64,000 nucleotides of DNA, from contig WHUX01000016.1 in assembly GCA_015179025.1 (NCBI GenBank), forward strand, positions 124,001 to 188,000, given 5' to 3'. The translations under genes were made by a program, and so were the position numbers. The notes beneath the pieces were generated by a model. The model had not been told where the DNA came from and did no database searches. It worked only from the letters and a program-made list of their open reading frames with translations. Of this stretch, positions 1-10,311 are shown piece after piece (positions within the stretch are counted from its first letter, which is position 1; the number at the start of each line of letters is the position of its first letter). This stretch comes from Terfezia claveryi (taxonomy: Eukaryota; Ascomycota; Pezizomycetes; Pezizales; Pezizaceae).

Positions 1-1475
1 TGGGAACCACAATCTTTGGGGAGCGGCCGAAGAAACAAGATGCAAAGGTCAAAGATGATGTGGCTACGTAGGTATGGGAAATAGATGTCGGACTATAAGT
101 CTGGGGTTTGTTTGAATGTGTCACGGCTCACTAATTATAGGCTCGGTCGTAAGCTGGGAACTGCGGGCTGAATGTATCGCATGGAATTGTTACCGCTCAC
201 CTAATATATGCCCGATTGCAGGGTTGTTAATATATGCTCGGTCGCGGGGTTATTAATAGGGCCTCCTAGCGGGGGTAGGACACACCTAGGAAATCCTACG
301 TGTAATCAGGGTAATAGGCATCGAGGGATTTCTATTAAAGGATCCCCAAATCTCACTCTCATATACTCTCTCTCTTTACGCAACTTCCTGTATCTTAGCC
401 GTACTGAATACATTGCGTTCCTCCTTGGAACCCCGTTATATATTGAATTATCTATATCACAGTCCTAGTCATCCTTGGGACACGTCCATAGGTCCCCGAC
501 CCATAGCCCCGTTACAAAATGTCTCCTAGGCTTGGACAACCAGTCTACTTAAGTAGCCCTAAAACTGAAGCCTGCGGATACATAAATATACACACACTAC
601 TGGACTGCTATTGAAGAGAGTTCGAGAGAGGTGCACGGGACGAGGTAATCTGGGCAACCATGTATGAGGATTGCAATTGGCCCTGGGATTGAAGGGAAAC
701 GTTGGCAAGTTAATCTATCAGGCCGCGAAAAGTATATACAAAAGGTGTCGGGACTGTACTAGAGGCTTTAGGAGGGGTGGGAGTACCTAGGAGAGAGTAG
801 CTACCTCGGAGCGGGGGGTAAGTATGGTCTTAAGATGTATTGATTTCTTCTAGTGTAAAGGGGTACTTAGTTACAGCCCTGTTCAAACCGAAACCAAATG
901 TTTATTATATTGCCTATTTTCGATAAATGACTGAAAGTAAACATTTCCGTATTTTTTGGGCTTGTTCGAATATGCTGGACATCTATCGAAATTGATTGCT
1001 GGGCAAATAAACCCAATGCCCTGTGACAGCGATGCAGAGCAACAAGAATACGCCAGTGACTTTGTGCGTGGCCGTAGAGGTGCGTCCTCAGGGTAACAGT
1101 ATATAGAGTGTGGGCTTGGGGTGCACAAGAGGATGTAACCCCAAGACCCCTTCTCCAACTCACCCGATAAATACATGCGTTCAAGCTCGTGTCTGTATGA
1201 CTCATACGAGACTATATGCCGATGCAAGCAAAATCTGGAAACCAGCGACTTTCATCTCTACTTGCAATTGAGGTTCCTAATTCCTAAAGATGTTGATCTT
1301 CATCCTATTGTAATTTTACTAAATATCAGGAACAACGGTCGAAGGCTTGGGTAGAAATAATATCCCAAGGTCCAGACCCTCTACCCTCTCTACCCGTGAT
1401 AACAAAACAACCTAATGGTAATATACAATAATTCTAGAGAAGGAAAAAAAAGAAAATTCTAATACCGCCTGCCAA
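1..1475. other. Gene-free AT-rich interval; possible 3' end of a gene at the left edge
   Basis: No convincing gene is visible. In the third forward frame, bases 3-71 read as a short lysine- and aspartate-rich tail ending at a TAG, which could be the last codons of a gene lying left of the window, but 22 codons are too few to be sure. Short ORFs at 867-1227 lack family motifs or codon regularity. The stretch up to 1475 is the downstream flank of the broken MFS transporter gene. Confidence 0.4.
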
Positions 1476-1935
1476 TCAAGTCAAATCATACTCTGCTATA
1501 TGTTTCCTCCACTCGGGACCCCATGTTTTCATGATGTATATAATGCTTATACTCAGCAAAGAAATTCCGCCAACAATAGAGAATAAGACTCCTTCGCCAA
1601 CAGCATGTAGTAAAGGTGCAGTGACAACACCACCGATGCAAGCGAAGATATTTCGGATAAAATTCTGGACAGCAACGGCGGATGATGACTTTCCGGGTAC
1701 AAATTCTAAGAATCAACATCATGTCAGTGAATATTCTTTTCACAATACAACAAGTAATAATCAAGAAGAGTTTTACCTGTCAACATAGTTGTGCACATTC
1801 CAAAAATTAACATATTCCCAAACCCAAAGAAGAATGTGCCCAATAATGGCACAATCCAGGCATCTACCCTTACAACTGTCCATCCATACAACAGCAGTCC
1901 CATTGGGAATAAGAGTCCTCCTAAAACTGCGTTTT
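1476..1935 (-). pseudogene. 3' part of an MFS drug:H+ antiporter gene, separated from its 5' part by a retrotransposon
   Basis: On the minus strand this is the continuation of the MFS gene whose 5' part lies at 13442-15152. It has the end of exon 3 (1935-1777), a 71-nt intron (1776-1706, GTAAAA...TTAG) and the last exon (1705-1476, stop TGA at 1478-1476). It encodes the hydrophobic C-terminal third (last membrane helices) typical of 12-spanner DHA1/QDR transporters. Bases 1931-1935 (GTTTT) are one copy of the target-site duplication. Dropping the element plus one duplication copy joins the two halves in frame and gives 1731 coding bases (577 codons including stop). No stop or frameshift is seen in this half, so the retrotransposon appears to be the only lesion. 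Confidence 0.85.
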
Positions 1936-2206
1936 TGTAGGAAATACTCTCGCCGGTAGAATCCAGAAAGGGAAAGTGACGGTATACTGGGATAAACAGG
2001 GATTAATGCAGGGACTCTCGGAAGGGAAAGTGACGGTGCGAAAGGGCACATATAAGCGACCGGATCGCACCTACTAGATAGTTAGATAATGCAGAGCACT
2101 AGGACCATAGCAATAAGCTTATAGCGATATCTAGATATCTCTCCTCTTTGAATATACACGCAATTATCTTCACGATTCCTTCGCTGCATAACCTCGTAAT
2201 CTTACT
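1936..2206 (+). repeat. 5' LTR (271 bp) of the copia element
   Basis: Starts TGTAGGAAAT and ends ATCTTACT. By eye it is identical to the 3' LTR at 13171-13441. A TATA-like ATATAAG lies near 2048, a plausible core promoter for the element's RNA. On the minus strand, reading from the transporter gene into an LTR soon meets a stop, so a read-through MFS product would be truncated. Confidence 0.95.
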
Positions 2207-2223
2207 GGTTATGAGCCCGGCGC
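2207..2223 (+). promoter_or_regulatory. Primer-binding site for half-tRNA initiator methionine
   Basis: The bases GGTTATGAGCCCGGCGC directly follow the 5' LTR. Their complement contains GGGCTCATAACC, the CAT anticodon with its conserved flanks in eukaryotic initiator tRNA-Met. Pairing would be with the internal anticodon arm rather than the 3' CCA end, as known for Drosophila copia and relatives. The match is read from sequence; that it primes is inferred. Confidence 0.75.
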
Positions 2224-2363
2224 TCAAGGCAAAAAGCAATAAGAACAAAACAGTTGAGATATCTGTGGTACCAACCCAGTAACACTGCCGTTCAAAAAGC
2301 ACAAGCCCAAAGCCGTGGCCGCCCTACCGTTGCAACACAAAGAAACCCTGCGAAACTCCGCAT

Positions 2364-2552
2364 ATGCCTACACACCGATCTTGGTCCAAGAAAATAAACC
2401 GTCAGAACAAGCAACTCTTCAAGAACCTCTCGGGAAATAAGTCTTCAGATATCACCACGATCCCGAAAGAACTGCTGTCCGACGCCGAATACCTAGAACA
2501 AGAACTAAGGAAGAGTGGGCTGTACAACGAGGTGCTAGCAACAGAAGAATGA
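2364..2552 (+). CDS. Small ORF 1 upstream of copia gag (62 aa)
   Basis: A short ATG-started ORF of charged, soluble composition in the leader between the primer site and gag. Its TGA stop (2550-2552) overlaps the ATG of the next ORF by four bases (ATGA at 2549-2552). I recognise no domain. It could be the N-terminal part of an ancestral longer Gag now broken into pieces, or a genuine leader ORF. The tight stop/start arrangement with the next two ORFs is the main reason to record it. Confidence 0.4.
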   Translation: MPTHRSWSKKINRQNKQLFKNLSGNKSSDITTIPKELLSDAEYLEQELRKSGLYNEVLATEE

Positions 2553-2692
2553 ATAAAAGAAAACCACCAAGAGCTCGGAATCTCTTAACCGACCTTGATA
2601 CCCAAGAAGCAGAAACATCTCTACTGGACAAAGGAATCCAGTACGAGGACCAATTAATAAGCTTCGACCAGATATACCCAGCGCTCATCTAA
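2549..2692 (+). CDS. Small ORF 2 upstream of copia gag (47 aa)
   Basis: Starts at the ATG within ATGA at 2549 and ends with TAA at 2690-2692, immediately abutting the gag ATG at 2693 (TAAATG). The composition is acidic and glutamine-rich, with no recognised domain. Together with ORF 1 and gag it forms three consecutive ORFs linked by overlapping or touching stop and start codons, which would permit termination-reinitiation. That mechanism is inference only. Confidence 0.4.
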   Translation: MNKRKPPRARNLLTDLDTQEAETSLLDKGIQYEDQLISFDQIYPALI

Positions 2693-3562
2693 ATGAGCGG
2701 CACAGCAGGACCAGCCCCAGAAACCGAATTAGAGCACGAAGTTGAGTACCCAAATCTCCCAGGCAACGTTCAGATCCAACGAAGAAGAGGACGAAGAGCA
2801 AGAACTCCACCTCCTCCACCACCAGATTCACCAATACCACCTCCAGTAACTATGTCCAAAGAACGATCAATCCCAAAGATCGAGCCCAAGCTTAGCGGAC
2901 AACAGGACTATGCTCAGTGGATACTATCCATTGAACAAACGCTTAGTAGCTATGAACACAAAGACGAGACAATATGGGAAATCGTCACCGGAAATGTCCA
3001 AGATCCAGATCCCACAGCCACCGGAAAAGCCAGGGATGCAGATGCTAAAGCCTGGAAGAAAGATAACAACTTCGCAATCCTCACAATGAAAAGAAATTGC
3101 GAGAAAGAAGTTGTAGATATCATCGGACTAGCCAGAACAGCTAACGAAGCCTATAAAGAGCTAAAGGCAAAATTCGAAGGCAAAACTGTCACTACACTCG
3201 GAGCTCTACTTATTGGAGTCATCAAACTCAGCTATGACGATAGAAATAGTTCAATCGAAGAACATATTAGTGAGTTCGACAAAAAATGGGGATTCATGAG
3301 ATCTATGCTGGGAGGAACGATCCCAGACGACCTTAAAGAATTCGGAACAATATTGACAGGATTGAGCAAAAACGACCAAGCCAAAGGAACATTTCTGCTA
3401 GCCACTCTTCCACCCTACTACAACACTCTCATCGAAAATATCCAGATGAAGAGTGGACTTACCTATGGGATATCACTACACATCTCAAAACATACATCCC
3501 AGGAAGGCAAAAAGGGAAGAGGAGGGGAGATAACGCTGGAGAATCAGTACAAAACCCAGTAG
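2693..3562 (+). CDS. Copia Gag polyprotein (289 aa)
   Basis: Structural nucleocapsid precursor of the retrotransposon. A proline-rich basic N-terminal region (about residues 30-55) is followed by a helical region of UBN2/gag type: an aromatic DYAQW-type start, a TANEAYKEL stretch, and a later segment with LATLPPYYNTL, matching the usual 'L..LP..Y' signature of copia Gag. The frame ends early at 3562. A zinc knuckle (C-x2-C ... H-x4-C) lies just downstream at about 3614-3672 but is split across frames, so Gag is probably truncated by a frameshift near 3470-3620. ATG 2693 fits both ORF length and the leader ORF arrangement. Confidence 0.75.
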   Translation: MSGTAGPAPETELEHEVEYPNLPGNVQIQRRRGRRARTPPPPPPDSPIPPPVTMSKERSIPKIEPKLSGQQDYAQWILSIEQTLSSYEHKDETIWEIVTGNVQDPDPTATGKARDADAKAWKKDNNFAILTMKRNCEKEVVDIIGLARTANEAYKELKAKFEGKTVTTLGALLIGVIKLSYDDRNSSIEEHISEFDKKWGFMRSMLGGTIPDDLKEFGTILTGLSKNDQAKGTFLLATLPPYYNTLIENIQMKSGLTYGISLHISKHTSQEGKKGRGGEITLENQYKTQ

Positions 3563-5177
3563 TGCTCAAAACAGGAGCTGGCAGAGGACGCGATCAAGGA
3601 GATAATGGCAAACGATGTGATTACTGCATTAGCAAAGGATGGAAGGGCTAAACCATACAGAAGCCGAGTGCTTTACCAAAAAGCGCGAGAAAAGAAAGGT
3701 CAAAAAGGCTAAGAAGGAAGACTCCGACAATGAAGAAACTGATGAAGAAGGAGTCACTATCAAGGTTGTCCGGATTGGGAAGACCAGGGTAGGACGAGAA
3801 GGATGTTATGAGTACGACATAGCAGCCACCCACCACACAACCAACGAATATGACCGACTTACCGATGTCCAACACAACCTCAGTATTAAGGTATCTGCCC
3901 ACGACCAGACCGAATCCATTTGCCACACTATAGGAACTCTAGTCTTCAGACACAATGGCCGCAACATCCGCACGAGCAATGCTTATATGACCCCACATAC
4001 AGTAACATTATTAGCGGCCTTCAGATGCCAGAGGACTTCGTCATGCAAGGAAAAAGGGCAAGGTAGAGCTAAAAACAGGAAGGAAAATACTCTACAAAAT
4101 GGATCGAGATATTGATGGGATATGGATCAAGCCTGAGAATACAGTCGAAAACTGGAAGGGAGCAGGGATAAAAAAGATCAAGGAAAAAGAAGCTGCAATC
4201 AGCCTGCACGAAAGGTATGGACACATTTCCTATAACACTCTTAAAACCTCCCCGAATACCCGAAGGATCAGAAAGAGAAATCTGATGCAAGGCATGTGAA
4301 CAAGGGAAGGCCACCAAACCAGCTACACCAAGCAGCCCAAAGATCTACAGATCAGACAAACCGACTTCTAGAACGGGTCCATGCAGACCTTGTCGGGCCA
4401 ATCGAACCTCCCACTCCTAGCAAACAATATCGATATCTGCTAGTGATTGTAGACGATTTCAGCCGGTATATAGCTGTACAGCCCCTTCGGAAGAAGAGCG
4501 AGACTGGAAAAGCATTAATCGAAATAATTAATAAACTGGAAGCAGCCACAAACCTACGAGTCAGCCAAATCCAAGCAGACTGGGGAGAAGAATTCCGCAA
4601 CAATGAGCTTCAAGAAGAGCTAAAGCAACGAGGCATAACCTCTAAAGATACTATCCCGAAGCATAGTGAAACAAATGCTATAATGAACGAGCAAACCAAA
4701 CGATTCTTACTATGAGTAGGACTGCTTTAATAGGGTCAGCTCTACCTAAAGGCCTGTGGGACAAAGCTTCGAGCTGGGCAGCCTATACGAAGAATCGGAT
4801 TCCCCATAAAACTCTTCAAGAAAAACCCCCAACGAAATCATACTCAAAAAGGACCCGGAAACTGAGCGAATAAAGCTAAGACCATTTGGACAAAGAGTCC
4901 TCTGCTTTAACTATGATATCTCCGATAAGCTCTCTCCAAGAAGCTATGAAGCCAATATAATTGGTTATACAGAAAGCTTTGAAAGCTACTAGGTGCAAAC
5001 AGACACTGGCCAGATTAAGCTCGCCTCCGACCAGTCCCTATAAGAGATTCGGAGACTAGCAGCTCAGAATCTCCGGATGAAGCCCCTAGCGAAGGGCCTA
5101 GGGAAACCGATATTCCCCAGCCCGTGGCACCACCTCCAATAAAGAAGCCTAGAAAGACTACTTGAGATTGGGAAAGT
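3563..5177 (+). pseudogene. Broken copia zinc knuckle, protease and integrase region
   Basis: Domain traces lie in several frames. The zinc knuckle includes HTEAEC near 3655-3672. A degenerate aspartic protease site reads YDIAATHHTT near 3815-3845, where DTGASHH-like is usual. The integrase HHCC region has LHERYGH near 4206, then CKAC near 4290. The integrase catalytic core has HADLVGP near 4380, QADWGEEF near 4574 and an ETNAIMNEQTKR-type glutamate motif near 4668. An integrase C-terminal part (LRPFGQRV near 4878) follows. Frame changes near 4100, 4260, 4300 and 4715, and stops near 4990 and 5041, mean no single polyprotein can be made by ordinary translation. Confidence 0.75.
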
Positions 5178-6284
5178 ATGGTCGGAACCAGGAAATCAGA
5201 GCGACAGCCAGTTCGAAGGAAGATATTCGCAGTAGGAGCTGACCCAGATCACCCAACCGATGAGCAAGCCCGCAGCTCTCCACAAGCTCCAGAATGGGCT
5301 AAAGCTCGAGCTAAAGAACGAGAGCAATTGAATCGATATGGGGTATATACCAAGATTGATAAACCGAAATCCCCGAAGGAACACGGATTGTTGACACCAA
5401 ATGGGTATACCTAGTCAAAAGAAAGGCAGACGGAAGTATCGATAAATACAAAGCTCGCAAGTTGGAGGGGATTCACTCAGGAAGCAGGTGTCAACTATGA
5501 CGAAACCTATGCACAAATGATGCGTCCTGAAACCTTCAAAATCCTATTAGTTATTGCACTCTACCGAGATTGGGCAATCCGCAATGGGATGTTGTAGCGG
5601 CCTACCTACAAGCACTTCTTAAGCATGATGTTATATTACCGATATGAAGAGGAGAAGTGAATACTGGAAGCTCAATAAGCCCTATATGGGTTGAAGCAAG
5701 CAGGCCACGAATGGTTCGAAACCCTTTGCGAGATATTAGCCACATTAGGACTGAACCAATGCATTGGCGATGAAGGGGTATATACTACCAAAAGATGAAG
5801 GGGATAATAAAGGAACTGCTATTATCGGAACCCATGTGGATGACCTTCTTGGGATTGCACCTAAAGAAGAGACCTCGACAGATTGGAACAAGGAATTGAA
5901 GCAAAAGTCGAGTTAGATAAAAAAGGGAGACCTGAGAAAATGCTAGGAATGGAGCTGCATTGGAAGCCTGACCAAGTGATACTAACACAAGAAGGTTTAA
6001 TAGGAACCTAGAGAAGCAGCATCTGAGCTCGGACGATGGCAAAGTTGGTCCAAAAAGCTCAATACCAGCCGACGAGCAGTCCTATGCAGTACACGATGGA
6101 AGCGAACCCTGCGACCAGAAGAAATACCAATCGCTTGTGGGGGGCTTCTATATTTAAGCCGGATGACTCGGCCAGATATTTCGATCCAAGTAAACCTCCT
6201 AGGAAGGAGAGCCACGAATCCATCTACCCACAACCTGACAGCAGCCAGGCAAGTATTACGGTATTTATGCTGCACACATCAGGA
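5178..6284 (+). pseudogene. Broken copia reverse transcriptase region
   Basis: Starts with a region (5178-5414) typical of the integrase-RT junction, then reverse transcriptase in shifted frames: DTKWVYLVKRKADGS near 5392, a DETYAQMMRPETFK-type segment near 5500, VVAAYLQALL near 5592, and the catalytic motif as HVDD at 5832-5843 (YVDD is usual). The end, LTAARQVLRYLCCTHQ up to about 6282, is the RT/RNase H boundary. Several indels and stops separate these pieces. The domain stops abruptly where the foldback-like element begins and resumes at 12624. Confidence 0.8.
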
Positions 6285-6490
6285 TAGATATTTCTGTGCC
6301 GCAACGCCCCCTGCAGGCGCCCTGACGGACCACCTTGTACCTCTCCTGCCCTCTGCGTTAGGTCGCCCCGACGCCACTTCTGGCGCATCAGGATATATAT
6401 TTCTGTGCCGCAACGCCCATCTTCTACCTGACCCGCCTTGTGCGTCAGGTCGCCCCGACGCCACAACACCATCACCAGGCGCCCTGACGA
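6278..6490 (+). repeat. Two subterminal ~109-bp direct repeats at the left end of the foldback-like element
   Basis: A segment starting CATCAGGATAGATATTTCTG (6277) recurs as CATCAGGATATATATTTCTG at 6386 with the same following bases (TGCCGCAACGCCC). Both are followed by GACGCC/GCGTCAGG-rich sequence. The first copy overlaps the copia codons for His-Gln-Asp, so the target may have matched the element end by chance or homology. Confidence 0.6.
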
Positions 6491-6982
6491 TTGCCCTCTT
6501 CTAGCTGCGCACCCTAGGAACCCTAGCCCTTGTGTCGCTCGGGCGCCATGTCTTCCGAGGTACCGCCCTGGCGCCTTGTGTTCCGAGGTGCCACCGTGGT
6601 GCGTGTGTACATCCATGCCCTGGCACAACTACCTGATAGGTGGACCACTGTGTGCACTCGGAGCATGGAGGTAATAGCAGCTATACATTGCAAGAACTAT
6701 GTACGTTTGAATTTCTATATACATAGCTAAGCTATAGATGCACTTCGAACGAACCATTCTCTCATGCATCCCACTTGAACTCATCCTGCGCATATGCCTC
6801 CAAAAATCCTAGCGGTTCCCTGATCTGAGCCGTCTACAAAGTCGTTATCGCCGTGCTTTGATCTAATAATATCCATATAGCTATTAACAACAGAACGCTG
6901 ATATCGCGAGACTGCACATACCTAGAGCTACCCAATTGCTGGCTGATGTAGTCATCCACTGCCATTAGCAATGCCTATTACT

Positions 6983-8300
6983 AGAGCAATTAGCTATGCG
7001 TTCCCATAAAGTCCGTGGATTTGCTGGCGAGTTCACGTACCTAGGTATGTCTACGCATATAGATGGGGAGTATCTCGGGAGTGCACTTGCGGAGTCCTAA
7101 GAGCAATTAGCTATGCCTTCACATACAGTCCGCTGGTTTTCTGGCGAGTTCACGTACCTGGCTATGCCTTTGTCTGCGCATATAGATTGGGGATATATCG
7201 GAACTGCACTGGCGGAGTCCTAAGAGCAATTAGCTATACATTCACATAGAGTCCGCTGGTTATCTGGCGAGTTCACGTACCTAGCTATGCCTTGCACTGG
7301 GGGAGTCCTAAGAGCAATTAGACATACATTCACATAGAGTCCGCTGGTTTTCTGGCGAGTTCACGTACCTAGCTATGCCTGTGTCTGCGCATATAGATTG
7401 GGGATATATCGGAACTGCACTAGCGGAGTCCTAAGAGCAATTAGCTAGAGTCCGCTGGTTTTCTGGCCAGTTCACGTACCTAGCTATGCCTGTGTCTGCG
7501 CATATAGATTGGGGATATATCGGAACTGCACTGGCGGAGTCCTAAGAGCAATTAGGTATACATTCACATAGAGTCCGCTGGTTTTCTGGCGAGTTCACGT
7601 ACCTAGCTATGTCTTGCACTGGGGGAGTCCTAAGAGCAATTAGACATACATTCACATAGAGTCCGCTGGTTTTCTGGCGAGTTCACGTACCTGGCTATGC
7701 CTGTGTCTGCGCATATAGATTGGGGATATATCGGAACTGCACTGGCGGAGTCCTAAGAGCAATTAGGTATACATTCACATAGAGTCCGCTGGTTTTCTGG
7801 CGAGTTCACGTACCTAGCTATGTCTTGCACTGGGGGAGTCCTAAGAGCAATTAGACATACATTCACATAGAGTCCGCTGGTTTTCTGGCGAGTTCACGTA
7901 CCTGGCTATGCCTGTGTCTGCGCATATAGATTGGGGATATATCGGAACTGCACTGGCGGAGTCCTAAGAGCAATTAGGTATACATTCACATAGAGTCCGC
8001 TGGTTTTCTGGCGAGTTCACGTACCTAGCTATGTCTTGCACTGGGGGAGTCCTAAGAGCAATTAGACATACATTCACATAGAGTCCGCTGGTTTTCTGGC
8101 GAGTTCACCTACCTAGCTATGCCTGTGTCTGCGCATATAGATTGGGGATATATCGGAACTGCACTGGCGGAGTCCTAAGAGCAATTAGCTATACATTCAC
8201 ATAGAGTCCGCTGGTTTTCTGGCGAGTTCACGTACCTAGCTAGCTATGTCTCCGCATATAGATGGGGGATATCTCGAGAGTGCACTGGGGGAGTCCTAAC
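6983..8300 (+). repeat. Left-arm tandem array, about 12 units of 88-123 bp
   Basis: GAGCAATTAG recurs at about 6983, 7101, 7223, 7311, 7434, 7545, 7633, 7756, 7844, 7967, 8055 and 8178. Units contain AGTCCGCTGGTTTTCTGGCG and TCACGTACCTAGCTATG. Long units (~123 bp) carry an extra segment with GCGCATATAGATTGGGG; short units (~88 bp) lack it. Long and short units alternate, a higher-order repeat. Confidence 0.85.
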
Positions 8301-8574
8301 CTCAGCTTGACCTGCCGCCGACTGGCTGGTTGAGTTACCTGTGCAAAGAGGGGGCGCACGTGCTCTCGTGTTATGTTCGTTCACGCAAGCCTGGAAATAT
8401 GTGTCGGTTGACGCGGCCGACAAATATGTGTGATTGGCGGGAAGGCAGATTGGCGCACGCTGGTGTGACAGATCAGCACATGCATGTTTCAGGCCACATA
8501 TGCCCGCCAGCCGTGAGATTACCGAAGTGGGTAATAGGTATGGAAGAGGAGCCCTCATGGCAGGCTTGTAAATA

Positions 8575-9750
8575 TGGACTTGTTTATGCGAGAAACTCAT
8601 GCTTTGAGACTTATATATATATATATGCGAGAAACTCATGCTTTTCGAGGCTTATATATATATATGCGAGAAACTCGTGCTTTTCGAGGCTTATATATAT
8701 ATATGCGGGAAACTCGTGCTTTGGAGATATATATATATATATATGCGAGAAACTCGTGCTTTTGAGGCTTATATATATATGTGAGAGAAACTCATGCTTT
8801 TCGAGGCTTCTAGATATATATGCGAGAAACTCGTGCTTTTGTGACTTATATATATATATATATGCGAGAAACTCATGCTTTTCGAGGCTTCTAGATATAT
8901 ATGCGAGAAACTCATGCTTTGAGACTTATATATATATATATGCGAGAAACTCGTGCTCTTGAGGCTTATTAGTATATATGCGGGAAACTCGTGCTTTGGA
9001 GATATATATATACTCATGCTTTTCGAGGCTTCTAGATATATATGTGAGAAACTCATGCTTTGAGACTTATATATATATATATGCGAGAAACTCGTGCTTT
9101 TGAGGCTTATTAGTATATGTGCGGGAAACTCGTGCTTTGGAGATATATATATATATATATATGCGAGAAACTCGTGCTTTTGAGGCTTATATATATATGT
9201 GAGAGAAACTCATGCTTTTCGAGGCTTCTAGATATATATGCGAGAAACTCGTGCTTTTGTGACTTATATATATATATGCGAGAAACTCATGCTTTTCGAG
9301 GCTTCTAGATATATATGCGAGAAACTCGTGCTTTTGTGACTTATATATATATATGCGAGAAACTCATGCTTTTCGAGGCTTCTAGATATATATGCGAGAA
9401 ACTCATGCTTTTCGAGCTTCTAGATATATATGCGAGAAACTCATGCTTTTGTGACTTATATATATATATGCGAGAAACTCATGCTTTTCGAGGCTTCTAG
9501 ATATATATGCGAGAAACTCATGCTTTTCGAGGCTTCTAGATATATATGCGAGAAACTCATGCTTTTGAGGCTTATTAGTATATATGCGGGAAACTCGTGC
9601 TTTGGAGATATATATATATGCGAGAAACTCGTGCTCTTGAGGCTTATTAGTATATATGCAGGAAACTTGTGCTTTGGAGATATATATATATATATGCGAG
9701 AAACTCATGCTTTGAGACTTATATATATATATATGCGAGAAACTCATCGT
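8575..9750 (+). repeat. Left central array of 36-nt units joined by AT microsatellite
   Basis: About thirty copies of a unit GCGAGAAACTCATGCTTTTC followed by GAGGCTT and a variable (AT)n, with sub-variants (ACTCGTGCTTTGGAG, GTGACTT). Long ORFs on both strands here are repeat translations, not genes. Confidence 0.9.
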
Positions 9751-9767
9751 TAGTTTCATCTGGAAGC

Positions 9768-10060
9768 CTCGAAAAGCATGAGTATATATATAAGTCTCAA
9801 AGCACGAGTTTCTCGCATATATATATATATATCTCCAAAGCACAAGTTTCCTGCATATATACTAATAAGCCTCAAGAGCACGAGTTTCTCGCATATATAT
9901 ATATCTCCAAAGCACGAGTTTCCCGCATATATATATATAAGCCTCGAAGAGCACGAGTTTCTCGCATATATATATATAAGCCTCGAAAAGCATGAGTTTC
10001 TCGCATATATATATATATAAGTCTCAAAGCATGAGTTTCTCGCATAAACAAGTCCATATT
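9768..10060 (-). repeat. Right central array, inverted and much shorter copy of the 36-nt/AT array
   Basis: Same unit in reverse orientation, only about seven to eight copies against about thirty on the left. The dyad centre lies near 9745-9768 (ACTCATCGTTAGTTTCATCT spacer). The size difference shows that one arm has expanded or contracted since the inverted repeat formed. Confidence 0.85.
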
Positions 10061-10311
10061 TACAAGCCTGCCATGAGGGCTCCTCTTCCATACCTATTAC
10101 CCACTTCGGTAATCTCACGGCTGGCGGGCATATGTGGCCTGAAACATGCATGTGCTGATCTGTCACACCAGCGTGCGCCAATCTGCCTTCCCGCCAATCA
10201 CACATATTTGTCGGCCGCGTCAACCGACACATATTTCCAGGCTTGCGTGAACGAACATAACACGAGAGCACGTGCGCCCCCTCTTTGCACAGGTAACTCA
10301 ACCAGCCAGTC

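Noticed and set aside
867..1227. Two overlapping ~113-codon minus-strand ORFs
   Set aside because: Different frames of the same AT-rich sequence with no domain, no intron logic and no neighbour supporting a gene.
8330..10301. Long mirrored ORFs (about 130-210 codons) on both strands in the foldback-like element
   Set aside because: They are translations of the 36-nt/AT repeat and of the shared 250-bp segment. The same peptide appears from both arms, some start at non-ATG codons, and there are no family motifs.
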